NCBI GenBank assembly: GCA_964016885.1
Contig: OZ024743.1
Span: 172,218,154-172,282,153, forward strand
Direction of reading: 5' to 3'
DNA length: 64,000 nucleotides
Source: Eledone cirrhosa
Lineage: Eukaryota; Mollusca; Cephalopoda; Octopoda; Eledonidae
Shown here in pieces: positions 10,753 through 21,966 of this stretch; positions within the stretch are counted from its first letter, which is position 1; the number at the start of each line of letters is the position of its first letter. The notes beneath the pieces are model-generated. The model worked only from the letters and a program-made list of their open reading frames with translations, was not told where the DNA came from and did no database searches. The translations under genes and the position numbers were made by a program.

Positions 10753-12061
10753 GGTGGTGGTGTTGGTTTTGCTACTGTTGCTGGGGTTGTTGCTGTTACA
10801 GTTGCTTCTGTTGTTGCTGCTACAGTTGTTGCTGCCATCTCTGTTGCTGGTGGTGTTGATGGTTGAGTCACTGGGGTGGGTAAGAGAGGTGGCCTCAACC
10901 TTTCAGGCTGAGGGCAGAAAGCCCTTAGGTGAGTTCCTTCACCACAAAGGAAACACCTAGGCCTTCTGCCCTCGACGATTACGGTGAGGTGGCTGCCGTC
11001 AGTGAGGTCTATTACCTCTGGGAACTCCTCAATGCCTTCTTGGTCCGCTTGGATCAGGAGCTCCATCCCAGATCCGGACCAGTTCTCCTGCTTTTCTTTC
11101 GCTATTTCGATTATCTTGGTGTTGGCTTCGAAGCCGGCGAGGACGGAAGCTATTAGCCAGGGAATTTCGATGGCCGGTGGAACGTGGGTCACTCTGATCT
11201 TCACGAGTCTCTGGCCAGAATAGCTTGGGACGAGTGTAAAGTCGTCACTTCTTAATGGGGCCATGGAGTGTTCTCTGGCCTCCTATGGTGTTTCAAAGAA
11301 CACGTCCACGGTTCCATTTTATTAGGTGGGGTGAGGCTGACCCTGTACCCATCTTTCTTTACCATTTTTTTGGCTTCTTCTAATTCCTCCTGAGTTACCT
11401 GAAATGCTTCGCACTGTTTTGCTACTCTGGCAAAACTCAGGGTGGTTTTCTTAATTTCATTGTTGTTGTTATCGTTATTTTTGTTATTGTTAATTTTAGT
11501 TTCAGTTGTGGTGGTGGTGGCGTCAGTGGTGTTCGGTGTGGAAGAGTTTATTTTGGTTGAATTCATTTCGATATCACGAGTTAATTTATTTTTTTCTCTT
11601 GTTTCTCTTGTCGCTGTGGTAGTGGTGGGGGTGGCGGCTTTAACAGATGCAGTCATTGGTAATGGCGGCAAATGAATGTCTGCCTGAGACAAATTTAAAA
11701 TATTGCTACTGCTTATATTTTTAGTGTTGGCAAACGTAGTAATATTTACAATGGTGGTGTCGGTGTGAGGTGTTAGTTTGTGAGGAAGGTGTGACTTTGA
11801 GTCATTCATGATTTTTTTCAAATAGATTTTTGTTTGATAATTATAAAAGTTTAAATTTTGGGCTCAACGCCCCAATCTTTTTGGGTGTCCTTTTCAGAAA
11901 ACAGTGTATGTGCACTCATATTCAGTTAACAATAAAAATTTTCCATAAATGGCAATTTTAAACAACTTAAACAGCAAAAAAATAATTATTATTGTTGTTG
12001 TATCTCTAAACTCTCTCAAAATGTTTAGTTTACACGATGTCAAATCTAAACTATAATATAA

Positions 12062-12185
12062 TAATAATTGTTTCTACTTTTGGCACAAGGCCAGCAATTA
12101 CCCAGTGTATTACTGGTACTTTATTTTATCGACCCCATAAGCAGAAAGGCAAAGTTAACCTCGGCGGGATTTGAGCTCAATGATA
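12062..12185 (-). mobile_element. SINE fragment in D1 leader
   Basis: This is a cephalopod-type SINE in minus orientation, running from the tail ('tttctacttttggcacaag') through the conserved 'tttatcgacccc' block to 'ggcgggatttgag'. The tRNA-like head is missing. I cannot define a target duplication. Confidence 0.75.
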
Positions 12186-12643
12186 AGCAAAAGTCAAAAA
12201 ATTACAGAACAGAACACAGACAAAAACAAATGCAACAACAAAAGAAAAACAATTTCAAAAGTTTTGAACGCAACAACCCCTACTTCCCTCGTAGCTAAAA
12301 TAAAAAATAGCAGCAACAGAAGCAACAGCAGCAACAGCAGCAACAGCAGCAACAACACTAGTAACCGATGTTACTGGCCTTGAAAAACAAAAAGGAAACA
12401 AAAAACAAAAAAAACTAAGACAGACATTCAAACATTACAATGAAACTTATGTTTATTTTTTAAAGTTTTTTCTATTTGATGTTTATTTATTTATGTTCGT
12501 CTACGGCGTGATGGTGTCACGCTAAAATCACCCGGGGTGATGAAATCCCTGGGGGTAATGAAATCACCGATGGTTATGTAACCATACATTCACCGATCCT
12601 CGATATGAGTGTTTAAATGTCGAACCTAAACAGTTCGAATAAC

Positions 12644-15600
12644 GGTGTAGAGGAGACTGGAAAGTCATGTGAAAGACTCTCACCCAACAAGTGCTCCCTG
12701 GCCCAGCAGCAAAGACCTGGCTGTCATACAAATACTGCTGGTGTTGGAGGAAGAAGAAGAAGTAAAGGAACAAGAACCAACTGGACGAAAGAATTGAATA
12801 GAACTGTCATGGAAGAGTCGTTGGAAGAGTCGTTGGAAAAAGGCTATAGGAAACGGATGCATAACATCTGGAACGAGATTGGTCTATTTAAATTAGATAA
12901 ACAAAAATTGGCCGGGCAGGCTCGGGTAATAGGAACTAATGTATGGATGAGCGAGTTGGAACTGGAAGAACTGAACAGAGACGTTAAGTTGGAAATGGAG
13001 AGTGGAGCATGTCAGGCAAGCGAGCCAGTGGGAAATGAAGGTGAAGAGGTTGAGAGACCTGAGGAAGCATCCGAAGCAGACAATGATCTGAATGCTGAAA
13101 TACATAACATCGGTAACAAAGATACGGCCATTGAGGAGATGAATGCTGACGGGCTAGCACAAGATTTGGTTGATATCCTGAACTTAGTGGTAGATGAAAT
13201 GAACAATGATAGTGGAAACCCTATTAACCTAAGATTTGTATACAGGAAAAAGTTAAAAGAAACAACAGCTAAGGTAAACAAAGTCATCCCATACTTTGAG
13301 GCGAGGAACCTTCACCAATGCAACAATATCCTCAAAGCAACAGCAAATGGGGTGAGGAAATTACTTGGCATAAAACGAGAGGAAACAGCAAACAAGAAAG
13401 ATCAGAACATTGGGGGAAGAAACGACTGAATGGTCAAATCAAGGAAATGACAAAAGACATTGGAAAGCTTGAGTCCCTACTGAATGGGACATTACAAAAC
13501 ATAGACACTGAAAATAGATTGGAAATAAAGGACAAAACTAGGGGGGAAAGCTAAATATTATCATAGAGGAACTGAAGTAACGCATTGTAGCAAAGAGTGT
13601 AAAGATTAGGCGGTATGAGAGCAGAGTCAGTCAGTATAGACAGAACCGCATGTTTGAAAACAACCAAAAGATGTTGTTTGGACAACTTGAAGGGATAGAA
13701 AGAGGCAACGGCTTGATCCCTGAGGCGGAACAGACTAAGACATTCTGGAGAGGAATATGGAAGAAGGATGTTGAACATAATGGTCAGGCAGTGTGGATTG
13801 AGACAGTACAAAAGGAGATTAGTGAACAAGCACACCAACAAACTGATTTGAGTATCACAGCTGAAACTCTTAAAGGACAGGCCAAAAAACTAACCAACTG
13901 GAAATGAGGCCCAGATGGTGTGCAGGGGTATTGGATTAAAAATATAACATCCCTCTACCCGAAACTGACAACCATCTTCAATGACTGCGTAATGTCGGGT
14001 GAGGTACCAGAGTGGTTGACAAAAGATCCCACAGTTCTGGTAATGAAAGACCAAAGCAAAGGTAATGATGTTACCAACTATAGACCTATCATATGTCTGT
14101 CCGTAATGTGGAAACTGTTAACAAGCATTGTGTCTGAGGAAATCTACAATCACCTCCACATAAACGACTTGTTACCGGACGAACAGAAAGGATGCCGAAA
14201 GAAGTCCCGTGGTACAAAATACCAGTTACTTATTGATAAGATGGTAATGAGGAATTGCAAGAGGAGATACACTGGTCTTGCCATGGGATGGATAGATTAC
14301 ACAAAGGCATTCGACATGGTACCTCATTCTTGGATCACCAAAAGCCTAGAGATCTTCAAGGTGGCAGATAACATCAGACAGTTGTTGAGCAAAAGTATGA
14401 AGTCCTGGAAAACAGAGTTAACATCGGGTGGAGAATCCTTGGGAGGCGTGAAGATCAAGAGAGGTATCTTCCAGGGAGATAGTCTGTCACCTCTGTTGTT
14501 TGTCATTGCCCTGATGCCCCTGACCATTATACTGTGAAAAGTGAGAGTAGGATACAAGTTGGGAAGAGGAGAGCTTACCATCAACCACCTCCTCTTCATG
14601 GACGATCTTAAACTCTTTGGGAAGAGTGAGAAGGAGTTGGATATACTTGTTGACACTGTCCGTATTTACAGAAATGATATATGTATGGAATTTGTTAATA
14701 ATAAGTGTTGTGTCCTAGTGATGGAGAGGGGTAAATTGAGCAGAAGCAACGGAATCCAGGTACCAACAGGTGAGATGATAAAGGAAATTGACACTGAAAA
14801 GGGATACAAATATTTAGGTGTTCTGAAGCCAGATGACATCAAGAACTAACAAATGAAGGAATTGATAAGATCTGAAACATTAGGAGAATAAGGAGCGTAT
14901 TAAAATCACATCTAAATAGTAGGAATGTGAATATCCGAGCTGTGTCTATTATTAGGTACAGTGCTGGAATTCTGAGATGAAATGTTGCTGAACAAAAAGA
15001 AATGGATAGGAAGACTAGGAAGCTATTGACTATCTACATCATGTTCCACAAGACGAGTGATGTCGATAGACTCTACTTAAAGAGATCTGAAGGTGGAAGA
15101 GGTCTTATCAGCATAGAGGACTGTGTTCAGATGGAGAAAAACAACGTGCACAAATACATGACTGACAGTAGGGAGCCAATGCTCAAAATGGTACTGAAGG
15201 AGAGGACAATAGACCACGGGATGTCCAAGGAGGAAATAACAACAAGAAGGGAGAGCAACGCTCATGAAAAATCCCTTCATAGTACCTTCTTTAAGAAAAC
15301 TGAATTTAAAGATCCACAGACATGAAACTGGTTAAAAAGAGGAGACCTTAAAAAGGCTACAGAAGGAATGCTAATGGCTGCGCAAGAGCAGGCCCTCAGA
15401 ACGAAGTGGGTGAAACACAATATTTACAAGGAGGAGGCTAGTCCACTGTGTAGGATCTGTGGAGAGATAGAGGAGACTGTGGCTCACATTGTATCCGAGT
15501 GTAAACACCTAGTTCAGACTCAGTATAAAAGCTAGAGACATGATGTGATAGGCAGGGTGATCCACTGGCACCTATGCAAAGTAAATAATTTACCACATTC

Positions 15601-16022
15601 TGAGACGTGGTATGAGCATAAGCCAGAGTCGGTGATAGAAAACGATCAGGTGAAGGTGGTATGGGCTTTTAGGATACAGACGGACAAGAAATTAGAACAC
15701 AATAGGCCTGTCCTGGTGATTTTGGACAATGAAAAAAGATCGTGCCTGATTCTAGATGTAGCCTGCCCATTTGACACGAGAGTGAAAGAAAGGGAGAGGG
15801 AGAAAATTAACTGATACCAGGACTTAAAGTGACAGGTAACAAGGATTTGGAACTTCCATGAAGTCAGGGTCGTCCCGATTGTCATAGACGCTGTAGGTAC
15901 TATCTCAAAGAGTTTCCAAGGATGGTTAAAGAAAATTAGTCCAGCCCCGCTTTTTGGAACACTTCAAAAGGCATGCTTGCTGGGAACAGCAAAAACCCTC
16001 CGATACGTCCTGAATATTCATT
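12644..16022 (+). pseudogene. F1 ORF of D1: Myb-like / RT / RLE protein, degenerate
   Basis: The frame aligns along its whole length with the intact ORF at 23929-27321. The initiator context has lost its ATG. The Myb-like block (TNWTKELNRTVM) is present with a changed flank. Frameshifts or stops occur near 13428, 13553, 13580 (TAA), 13905 (TGA in the GPDG block), 14535 (TGA), 14848 (TAA), 15324 (TGA) and 15534 (TAG). RT motifs remain readable: WIDYTKAFDMVPH, IFQGDSLSPLLFV and LLFMDDLKLFG. The CCHC knuckle (CRICGEIEETVAHIVSEC) and the RLE block are also readable. This is an old relative of E1 and E4, not functional. Confidence 0.85.
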
Positions 16023-16080
16023 TCAACAAACTTTCCAGTTAAATAACATCAATGACTGAGACTCATAGAATAGCAATAAT

Positions 16081-16267
16081 TGTTTCTACATTTGGCACAA
16101 GGCCAGCAATTACTCCAGTGTATTACTGGTACTTTATTTTATCGACCCCGTAAGGATGAAAGGCAAAGTTAACCTCGGCGGGATTTGAACTCAGTCCGTA
16201 AAGGGACGTAACTGTGCTGCAAAGCATGGCGTCCGACCCTCTACCGATACTGCCAATCCACCGCCTT
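16081..16267 (-). mobile_element. Full-length tRNA-derived SINE with 16-bp target duplication
   Basis: The minus-oriented element runs from the tail to the head ending 'ctgccaatccaccgcc'. On the minus strand a B-box-like 'gagttcaaatccc' and an A-box-like 'tggcagtatcggtagag' are visible, the internal Pol III promoter of tRNA-derived SINEs. It is flanked by a perfect 16-bp duplication, 'atagaatagcaataat', at 16065-16080 and 16268-16283. Confidence 0.92.
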
Positions 16268-16283
16268 ATAGAATAGCAATAAT

Positions 16284-19200
16284 AAGAAGAAGGGAAGAAG
16301 ACGCACGTGGTAGATAGAGTGTAATGGAATCGATCCCGTAAGTTTTTGATTTTTCACATATTTAAAACAATTGTGATATAACAATTCTTAGTACAAATGG
16401 GACATAAGGCACCAGTCTGAGCTCTCAGGAAATGAGAACCCATAATATCCTCTTATATCGCTCAAATATTCAATTTTGTATTATAAATTTTATTTTCAAA
16501 AAAGAAAATGGTTATAAATGGAAGAAATCCCCCTATGTCTACACTATATAGAACAGCCAAATAACTGCAATTTCACCACCACCTATCCCCTCTATGTACA
16601 CTAAATACAACAGCCAGATAACGGCAATTTCACCACCACCACCACCAATCCCAGCATAATAATAATAATTACTTCTATTGTATCTCAATAATTACTATTA
16701 TTGTATCTCAAGTTTTCTCGAAATGTTTAATTCAAATATTAAGGAAATATGTCTACATATATATTAAACATAGGCGATAAACCGCATAGATATACAGATC
16801 AAACAAACGCATACTAGCTACAGTCTATTCAACAGAACTCGGTAGCAACAACGCCATCACCTTAGTCACCGCCGCCACGACTCCATCATTGCTACCACCA
16901 TCCCATCACCGTCGCCACCACTCCACCATTGCTACCCCACTACCTTCTGTTAACTTAAGAAAGAGGAAGGTGGCGGTATCACTAGACAAGGGAGAGACTA
17001 GCAAAATATAATACTTAGGGGCTTAGTGACCCGGTCAAACGTCAACGATTATGGCACTGCTGGCTCCCCCCTTCCCCACCAACAATAGAAAAAAACCCAC
17101 ACCACCATAGTTATAGCCAACAACAATAACAGGCAATTTCAACAAAAAGTGTATTATATTATTAATAAGAATTTCATTCTTAAGCCACACAGTGCTCACA
17201 TTAAAGAACCACTCATAATAATAACAATTTAAAAAACCCAAAAAAAGAAAACCCCGTGATCAAGAAATACCGGGATGGCGGCCGGCAGGGAATAGCCGTG
17301 TTTCTAGGGGAGGACTACCCCTCTAGTCTTTGTTGACACTCGTCCTAGGAGTGGTAACACGAAATGATTATCCCTTCGCGGTTAAGGATAAAACGCAACA
17401 AAATAAAGCCAATGTCAAATGATAAAATCTCATACCGGATTGGCCGTCATCCTCAGAGAGGAACCAGACTGGGGTCGAAAAATCAGCTAATGGTTCAAAC
17501 CTTCCCATCAATTCGGAGCTGAAGACCTCCCATAACCGGAGTACTCCTACTGTTGGCCTTCCATGCTCACCACCAAGAAATCCAAAGAAAAAGAGAGAAA
17601 AATGGTCAAGGGAAGACTATAAAGAATCCTTGAGGTTTCTTCATTGCCATGTACTACCCATCAAATATATCGAATACAGAACTGACATATATCAACTGAA
17701 AAAATAACATCCCGAAAACAGAGGCTATATTGACAGTAACAAACTAGCCAATATACGAAGAAATATTGTTAAAAAAAAGTTACTAACTGATATAGAAGTT
17801 GATCAGATCAAGCTATTAGCACAAAGTCAGCGAAGGGAAAATGAAACATGTGTCAATGAAAACGAAGTAAATTGTAACACTTCGAATCGCAGGGTTGGGG
17901 CGGAATCACTGACAGCAGAACAAATTAAAGAAAGGATCGAAAGAGTGGCGGGAGTGCATGCTCAAGATGAAACTCAAAATGAAAATAATGAGATCGTAAA
18001 TGATAAAGAAATGAATGAAAATGAACTTGCCAACTTGAAGAATGAAATTATGATCGAATGGACGAAAATGAAAGAATCTGACATGGGGGAACGAGACACA
18101 CTCTCCCTAAGATCCAGAACTCCAAACAGAACCAAAAGATAATACACAAGACTAACATAATTCTCAAAAAATTTTATCATCACAAATAAACTAAACATTA
18201 CTGATCTAAATCATGTTTATTATGCATTGGCTAAAGTCACCATTCACTTATGCGGAGTGAAAATGGAAAAACAAAGGAATTTCCACAAAAAAACCTACTT
18301 GGCAAGAGAACATCAATCGCCAAATAAACCTTCTCCGATCTGACATAGGGATTTTAACAAACTATAAAGTAGGTGAACATGTTAACCAAACTAAACTTAG
18401 AAAATTGAAAAGAAAATACAGTATAAAATCAACAAGTGACATAGACATGCTGATAGAAACAATCAAGCAAAAAGTGTCGGCCAAAGCTGCTCGTATAAGG
18501 CGCTTTGAAAAAGGATCTATATTCTATTAGGACAATAATATGTTCAAAAACAACCAAAGAAACTTCTACAGAAAATTTGGCAAGTCAACAATAACTGCTA
18601 AATCAATACCACCCAAGGAGGAAGTGCAAGAATTCTGGGAAAAGATCTGGGCCGAAGAAAAAGTTCATAATATACATGCCCCATGGATAGACACACAAAT
18701 ATTGAAAGATACAGCTCACCTTGAGGAACAAACATGGGAAAATATAACATTTGAACATCTGCGTTTAGCTCTTAGTAAATCCAGCAAATGGAAATCACCA
18801 GGGAAAGACAAAATGCCAAATCTTTGGATAAATGCCTTCACGGAGTCTCATGAGCTGAAAGCCCAACTTTACAATGAATTGGTTAAGGAGCCAGAAAAGA
18901 TACCATCATGGCTAGTTAACGGCATTACATTCCTGCTTCCGAAGAATGATGAGACAAACAATCCCAAAAATTACAGATCGATAACTTGCTCGACCACAAT
19001 GTATAACATTATAACATCAGTCGTAACTGAATATACATATGACCACCTGATAACAAATGACCTATTTCCCATTGAGCAGAAAGGGTGTAAACGAGGTTCA
19101 TATGGCTGTAAGTATCAGCTTTTTGTTAACAAAATGATACTGGAAGATTGTCATAATAGACAGAAAAATCTATCAATTCCTTGGATAGTTTGCCACACAG

Positions 19201-20918
19201 TTGGATTGAAAAGTGTTTAGAGATTTACAAAATATCTTCCGTTGTCAGGAGGTTCCTGTCATTCAGTAAGAAACATGGAAAACGACACTCCTTTTGAGTA
19301 GAGAAAAAGAATCACTGGAAGCTGGAGTAGTTAATATGTATTGTGGAATTTTTCAGGGTGACTCTTTATCACCGCTTTTATTCTGCATCGCACTTATACC
19401 ATTAAGTAAAATGCTCAATGAAACAAAACATGGATTTAAAGTCTATGACAAAACCATTAATCACTTGTTCTACATGGATGACCTGAAACTATTTGAAAAA
19501 AATGATGAGCAATTGTAAGGGCTATTATCCACTGTGAAGCAGTTCAGTGATGATGTTAAAATGGAGTTTGGACTAGACAAATGCGCCAAAGCCACGTTCA
19601 CCAGAGGAAAGCTGCTGAGAAGTTCAGACATTAATCTTGATCGGGGGAACTTGATCAAGGGGAAACTTACAAATATCTAGGTGTTTGTGAAGGAGACGGA
19701 ATCAAGCACTTGACAATGAGGGAAAGGGTCAGGAAGGAGTTTTACCGCAGAGTAAGAGCAATCTTAAGAACGGAATTGAATGCAAGGAATAGGATCGATG
19801 CCATAAATATGCTTGCCATACCAGTAGTAACCTACAGTTACAATGTCATCAACTGGTCAAGCACAGAGATCCGTAGGCTCGATACAAAATTTAGAAAATT
19901 CTTAACCATGTACAAAATGCCTCACCTTAACGCAGATACAGATAGAACATATCTCCCTAGCTAGGAAAGAAGGAGGACGTGGATTAATCCAGTTAGATAT
20001 TGCTTTGAAAACTGCAACAATTGGATTATCTACATATCTATGGGAATCACATCATTGGATGATCAAACTCGTTTTGAAACCCGAAAGCATCAAAAGATCA
20101 TACTCCACTACAAAAGATGCACAACGATAGAGTAATGAACTAGAAATTTCAGAAGTTCCATTTACTGCTGAAATTAAAAAGACAAAAAAAGCAAAGCAGG
20201 TAAAAGTAACTGCAAAGAAAGAACTGCTACAGAAACTGGCTAAGAAATGGCAAGAAAAGCCTCTGTATGGAAAATACCTAGAAAAAGCTAACAATCCTGA
20301 TGTTGACAAAACTTTAACCCATCAGTGGTTGGCATCCTCTGGACTGAAATCGGAGACTGAAAGACTGATTATATCAGCACAAGATCAGTGTCTGCCAACA
20401 TAAAATTATCAAGCCAACATAATAAAAAATGGATGCGACCCATTATGCCGTGTATGTAAAAAACAACCAGAGACCATTGATCATATAATTTCAATATGCG
20501 GTACTATAGCTCCAACCGAATACCTAAACAGGCACGAGAGAGCTGCACAATACATACATTGGATAATGTGTAAGCATTTTAACCTGCTACATCAAAAGAA
20601 TTGGTAGGAGCATCAACCACCTCCCGTACTGAAAAAGATCACATCTCATTCTTGTGGCACTTTAGCATCCAAACAGACCGAAAAATTATCACAAATCCCA
20701 GGAAACTCGCGTATAGAAGAAATACAAAAGATAGTACTAATGGGAACTGCCCATATACTAAGGAAGATTTTGTCAATATAAGTACATCACAAGTCTAAAC
20801 ACCCAAAGATGCATGTGTGTGTATGTATGCTCTTTCTTGAAGATGGCGGACCTTACTGTCTCTTGAGGTCACTGGTTGGGACTTGGTGATAACTCGTATG
20901 AACATAAAGCAAAATAAA
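16284..20918 (+). mobile_element. F2 (R4/Dong-like) LINE, degenerate copy D2
   Basis: The 5' leader starts 'gaagggaagaagacgcac' at 16290, the same leader start as F1 copies, and runs 1.1 kb to the ORF at 17412. The leader holds CCA/CAC-rich stretches (16570-16930) and a GC-rich block at 17255-17400 that is conserved in E6. The ORF ends at 20781 and the F2 3' UTR ('atggcggaccttactgtctc') follows to 20918, where SINEs replace the (AAT)n tail. Confidence 0.82.
17412..20781 (+). pseudogene. F2 ORF of D2: Myb-like / RT / RLE protein, degenerate
   Basis: The ATG at 17412 matches the start of the E6 ORF. The N-terminal Myb-like block is broken. RT is readable in 18540-19220 (TSKW-type block SSKWKSPGKDKM; FLLPKND) and 19294-19518 (YCGIFQGDSLSPLLFCIAL, LFYMDDLKLF). 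The motif A region (WIDYKKAFD in E6) is damaged here by a deletion near 19188, giving WIVCHTVG. Stops include TAG at 18528-18530, TAG at 19218-19220, TAA at 19516-19518 and TAG at 19678-19680. The C-terminal CCHC knuckle (CRVCKKQPETIDHII) and part of the RLE block follow; about 170 bp of the RLE is missing near 20695. Confidence 0.8.
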
Positions 20919-20998
20919 TGCACAAGGCCAGCAATTATCCCAGAGCATTACTGGTACTTGATTTTATCGACCTCGTAAGGATGAAAGGCAAAGTTAAT
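20919..20998 (-). mobile_element. SINE fragment at the 3' end of D2
   Basis: This is the tail half of a SINE ('cacaaggccagcaattatcc' to 'gaaaggcaaagttaa'), cut off where the next SINE begins. It replaces the (AAT)n tail expected after the F2 3' UTR. Confidence 0.75.
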
Positions 20999-21222
20999 AA
21001 TGGTTTCTTATTTAGGCACAAGGTCAGCAAGTTGGTGGCGTTGAGGGAAACGGCGATGAAATTGACCCTAGTGCGTGAGTGGTACTTTATTTTATCGACC
21101 CCGTAAGGATGAAAGGAAAAGTTAACCTCGGCAGAATTTGAACTCAGATCATAAAGGGCCGTAACTCTATGCGGCAAAGCATGGCGTTCGACCCTCTACC
21201 GATACTGCCAATCCACCGCCCT
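20999..21222 (-). mobile_element. SINE, long-tail variant
   Basis: The tail has an extra block ('gaaattgaccctagtgcgtg') compared with the SINE at 16081, followed by the same conserved middle and a tRNA-like head ending 'ctgccaatccaccgcc'. Two SINE subtypes therefore coexist here. Confidence 0.8.
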
Positions 21223-21240
21223 AATAATAATAATAATAAT

Positions 21241-21417
21241 TGTTTCTACTTTTGGACCAAGACCAGCAATTACGCAGTACATTACTGGTACTTTATTTTA
21301 TCGACCCCGTAAGGATGAAAGGCAAAGTTAACCTCGACAAGATTTGAACTCAGACCGTAATAGGACGTAACTATGATAGAAAGCATGACGTCCAACCCTC
21401 TACCGATACTGCCAAGG
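21241..21417 (-). mobile_element. SINE, short-tail variant
   Basis: This minus-oriented copy begins after an (AAT)6 run and reads 'tttctacttttggaccaag' to 'ctaccgatactgcca'. Its head end is cut by the next SINE. Confidence 0.8.
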
Positions 21418-21625
21418 CACAAGGCCAAACTTTTGGGGGAGGGGAAAGTCGATTAAATTGACCCCAGTGCGTGACTGGTACTTTATTTTATCGACCCCGT
21501 AAGGATGAAAGGCAAAGTTAACCTTGGCGGGATTTGAACTCAGATCATAAAGGTACGTAACTCTATGCTGGAAAGCATGGCGTCCGACCCTCCATCGATA
21601 CCGCCAATCCACCGCCCATAATATT
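21418..21625 (-). mobile_element. SINE, long-tail variant
   Basis: The tail block 'gattaaattgaccccagtg' marks the long-tail subtype, followed by the conserved middle and the head ending 'ccgccaatccaccgcc'. An (AAT)-rich remnant follows at 21614-21634. Confidence 0.8.
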
Positions 21626-21675
21626 AATAATAATGATGATAGACTTTACTTAAAGAGATCTGAAGGTGGAAGAGG

Positions 21676-21757
21676 TCCCTTTATGATCTGAGTTCAAATC
21701 CCGCCGAGGTTAACTTTGCCTTTCATCCTTACGGGGTCGATAAAATAAAGTACCAGT
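21676..21757 (+). mobile_element. SINE internal fragment replacing 21 bp of F1
   Basis: This plus-oriented middle of the SINE ('gagttcaaatcccgccgagg' to 'ataaaataaagtaccagt') sits inside the F1 frame. Compared with E1, about 21 bp of F1 sequence (LISIEDC codons) is lost at the same point, and I see no target duplication. Confidence 0.75.
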
Positions 21758-21872
21758 GTTCAGATGGAGAAAAACAACCTGCACAAATATGTGGCTGATA
21801 GTAGGGAACCAATGCTCAAAATTGTACTGAAGGAGAAGACAAGAGACCAGGGGATGTCCAAGGAAGAAATAA

Positions 21873-21966
21873 TTGTTTCTACTTTAGGCACAAGACCAGC
21901 AAATACCCAGTGCATTACTGGTACTTTATTTTATCGACCCCGTAAGGATGAAAGGCAAAGTCAACC
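21873..21966 (-). mobile_element. 5'-truncated SINE with 16-bp target duplication
   Basis: Only the tail and conserved middle are present. The flanks are a perfect 16-bp duplication, 'tccaaggaagaaataa', at 21857-21872 and 21967-21982. Removing the insert restores the F1 frame (MSKEEIT region). Confidence 0.9.

Larger units (their letters stand above)
9878..11809 (-). pseudogene. ORF1 of copy B: CCHC-knuckle protein, deleted and frameshifted
   Basis: The ATG at 11809 reads MNDSKSHLPHKLTPHTD and continues through the block missing from A's frame (TLSFARVAKQCEAFQVTQEE). About 160 bp, corresponding to roughly 5250-5375 of copy A plus flanks, is deleted at 11313-11318, removing the region between RVSLTPPNK and the EEAREHSMAPL block. 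The knuckle region survives as CFLCGEGTHLRAFC near 10940. An 89-bp tandem duplication at 10575-10752 shifts the Pro-rich tail, and a short SINE insertion sits at 10162-10219. The ancestral stop position is 9878-9880, 34 bp before ORF2. Confidence 0.8.
6144..11970 (-). mobile_element. Tx1/L1-like non-LTR retrotransposon, copy B (defective)
   Basis: The architecture is the same as copy A, in the same orientation, immediately upstream on the element strand. The 5' leader at about 11813-11970 aligns with 5940-6080 but is clearly more diverged than the leader at 1-204. The first 1154 bp of B (6144-7297) are indistinguishable from 205-1358, after which differences every few tens of bases appear. 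The 5' end lies in the ATT-rich part of an F-type 5' leader that continues as copy D1. Confidence 0.85.
11971..16080 (+). mobile_element. F1 (R4/Dong-like) LINE, degenerate copy D1
   Basis: This plus-strand copy starts inside an F-type 5' leader ('aaatgtttag' region near 12020), has a decayed ORF (12644-16022), and ends with the F1 3' UTR near 16030-16064. Copy B lies across its 5' end, so the leader is incomplete. A SINE at 16081 interrupts the 3' junction. The leader (11971-12643) also holds a SINE fragment and a CAG/CAA-rich stretch at 12305-12357; nothing in it looks like a separate gene. Confidence 0.8.

Noticed and set aside
16081..16267. tRNA gene at the SINE heads
   Set aside because: A- and B-box-like motifs are present but no cloverleaf with intact acceptor and anticodon stems can be drawn; these are tRNA-derived SINEs.
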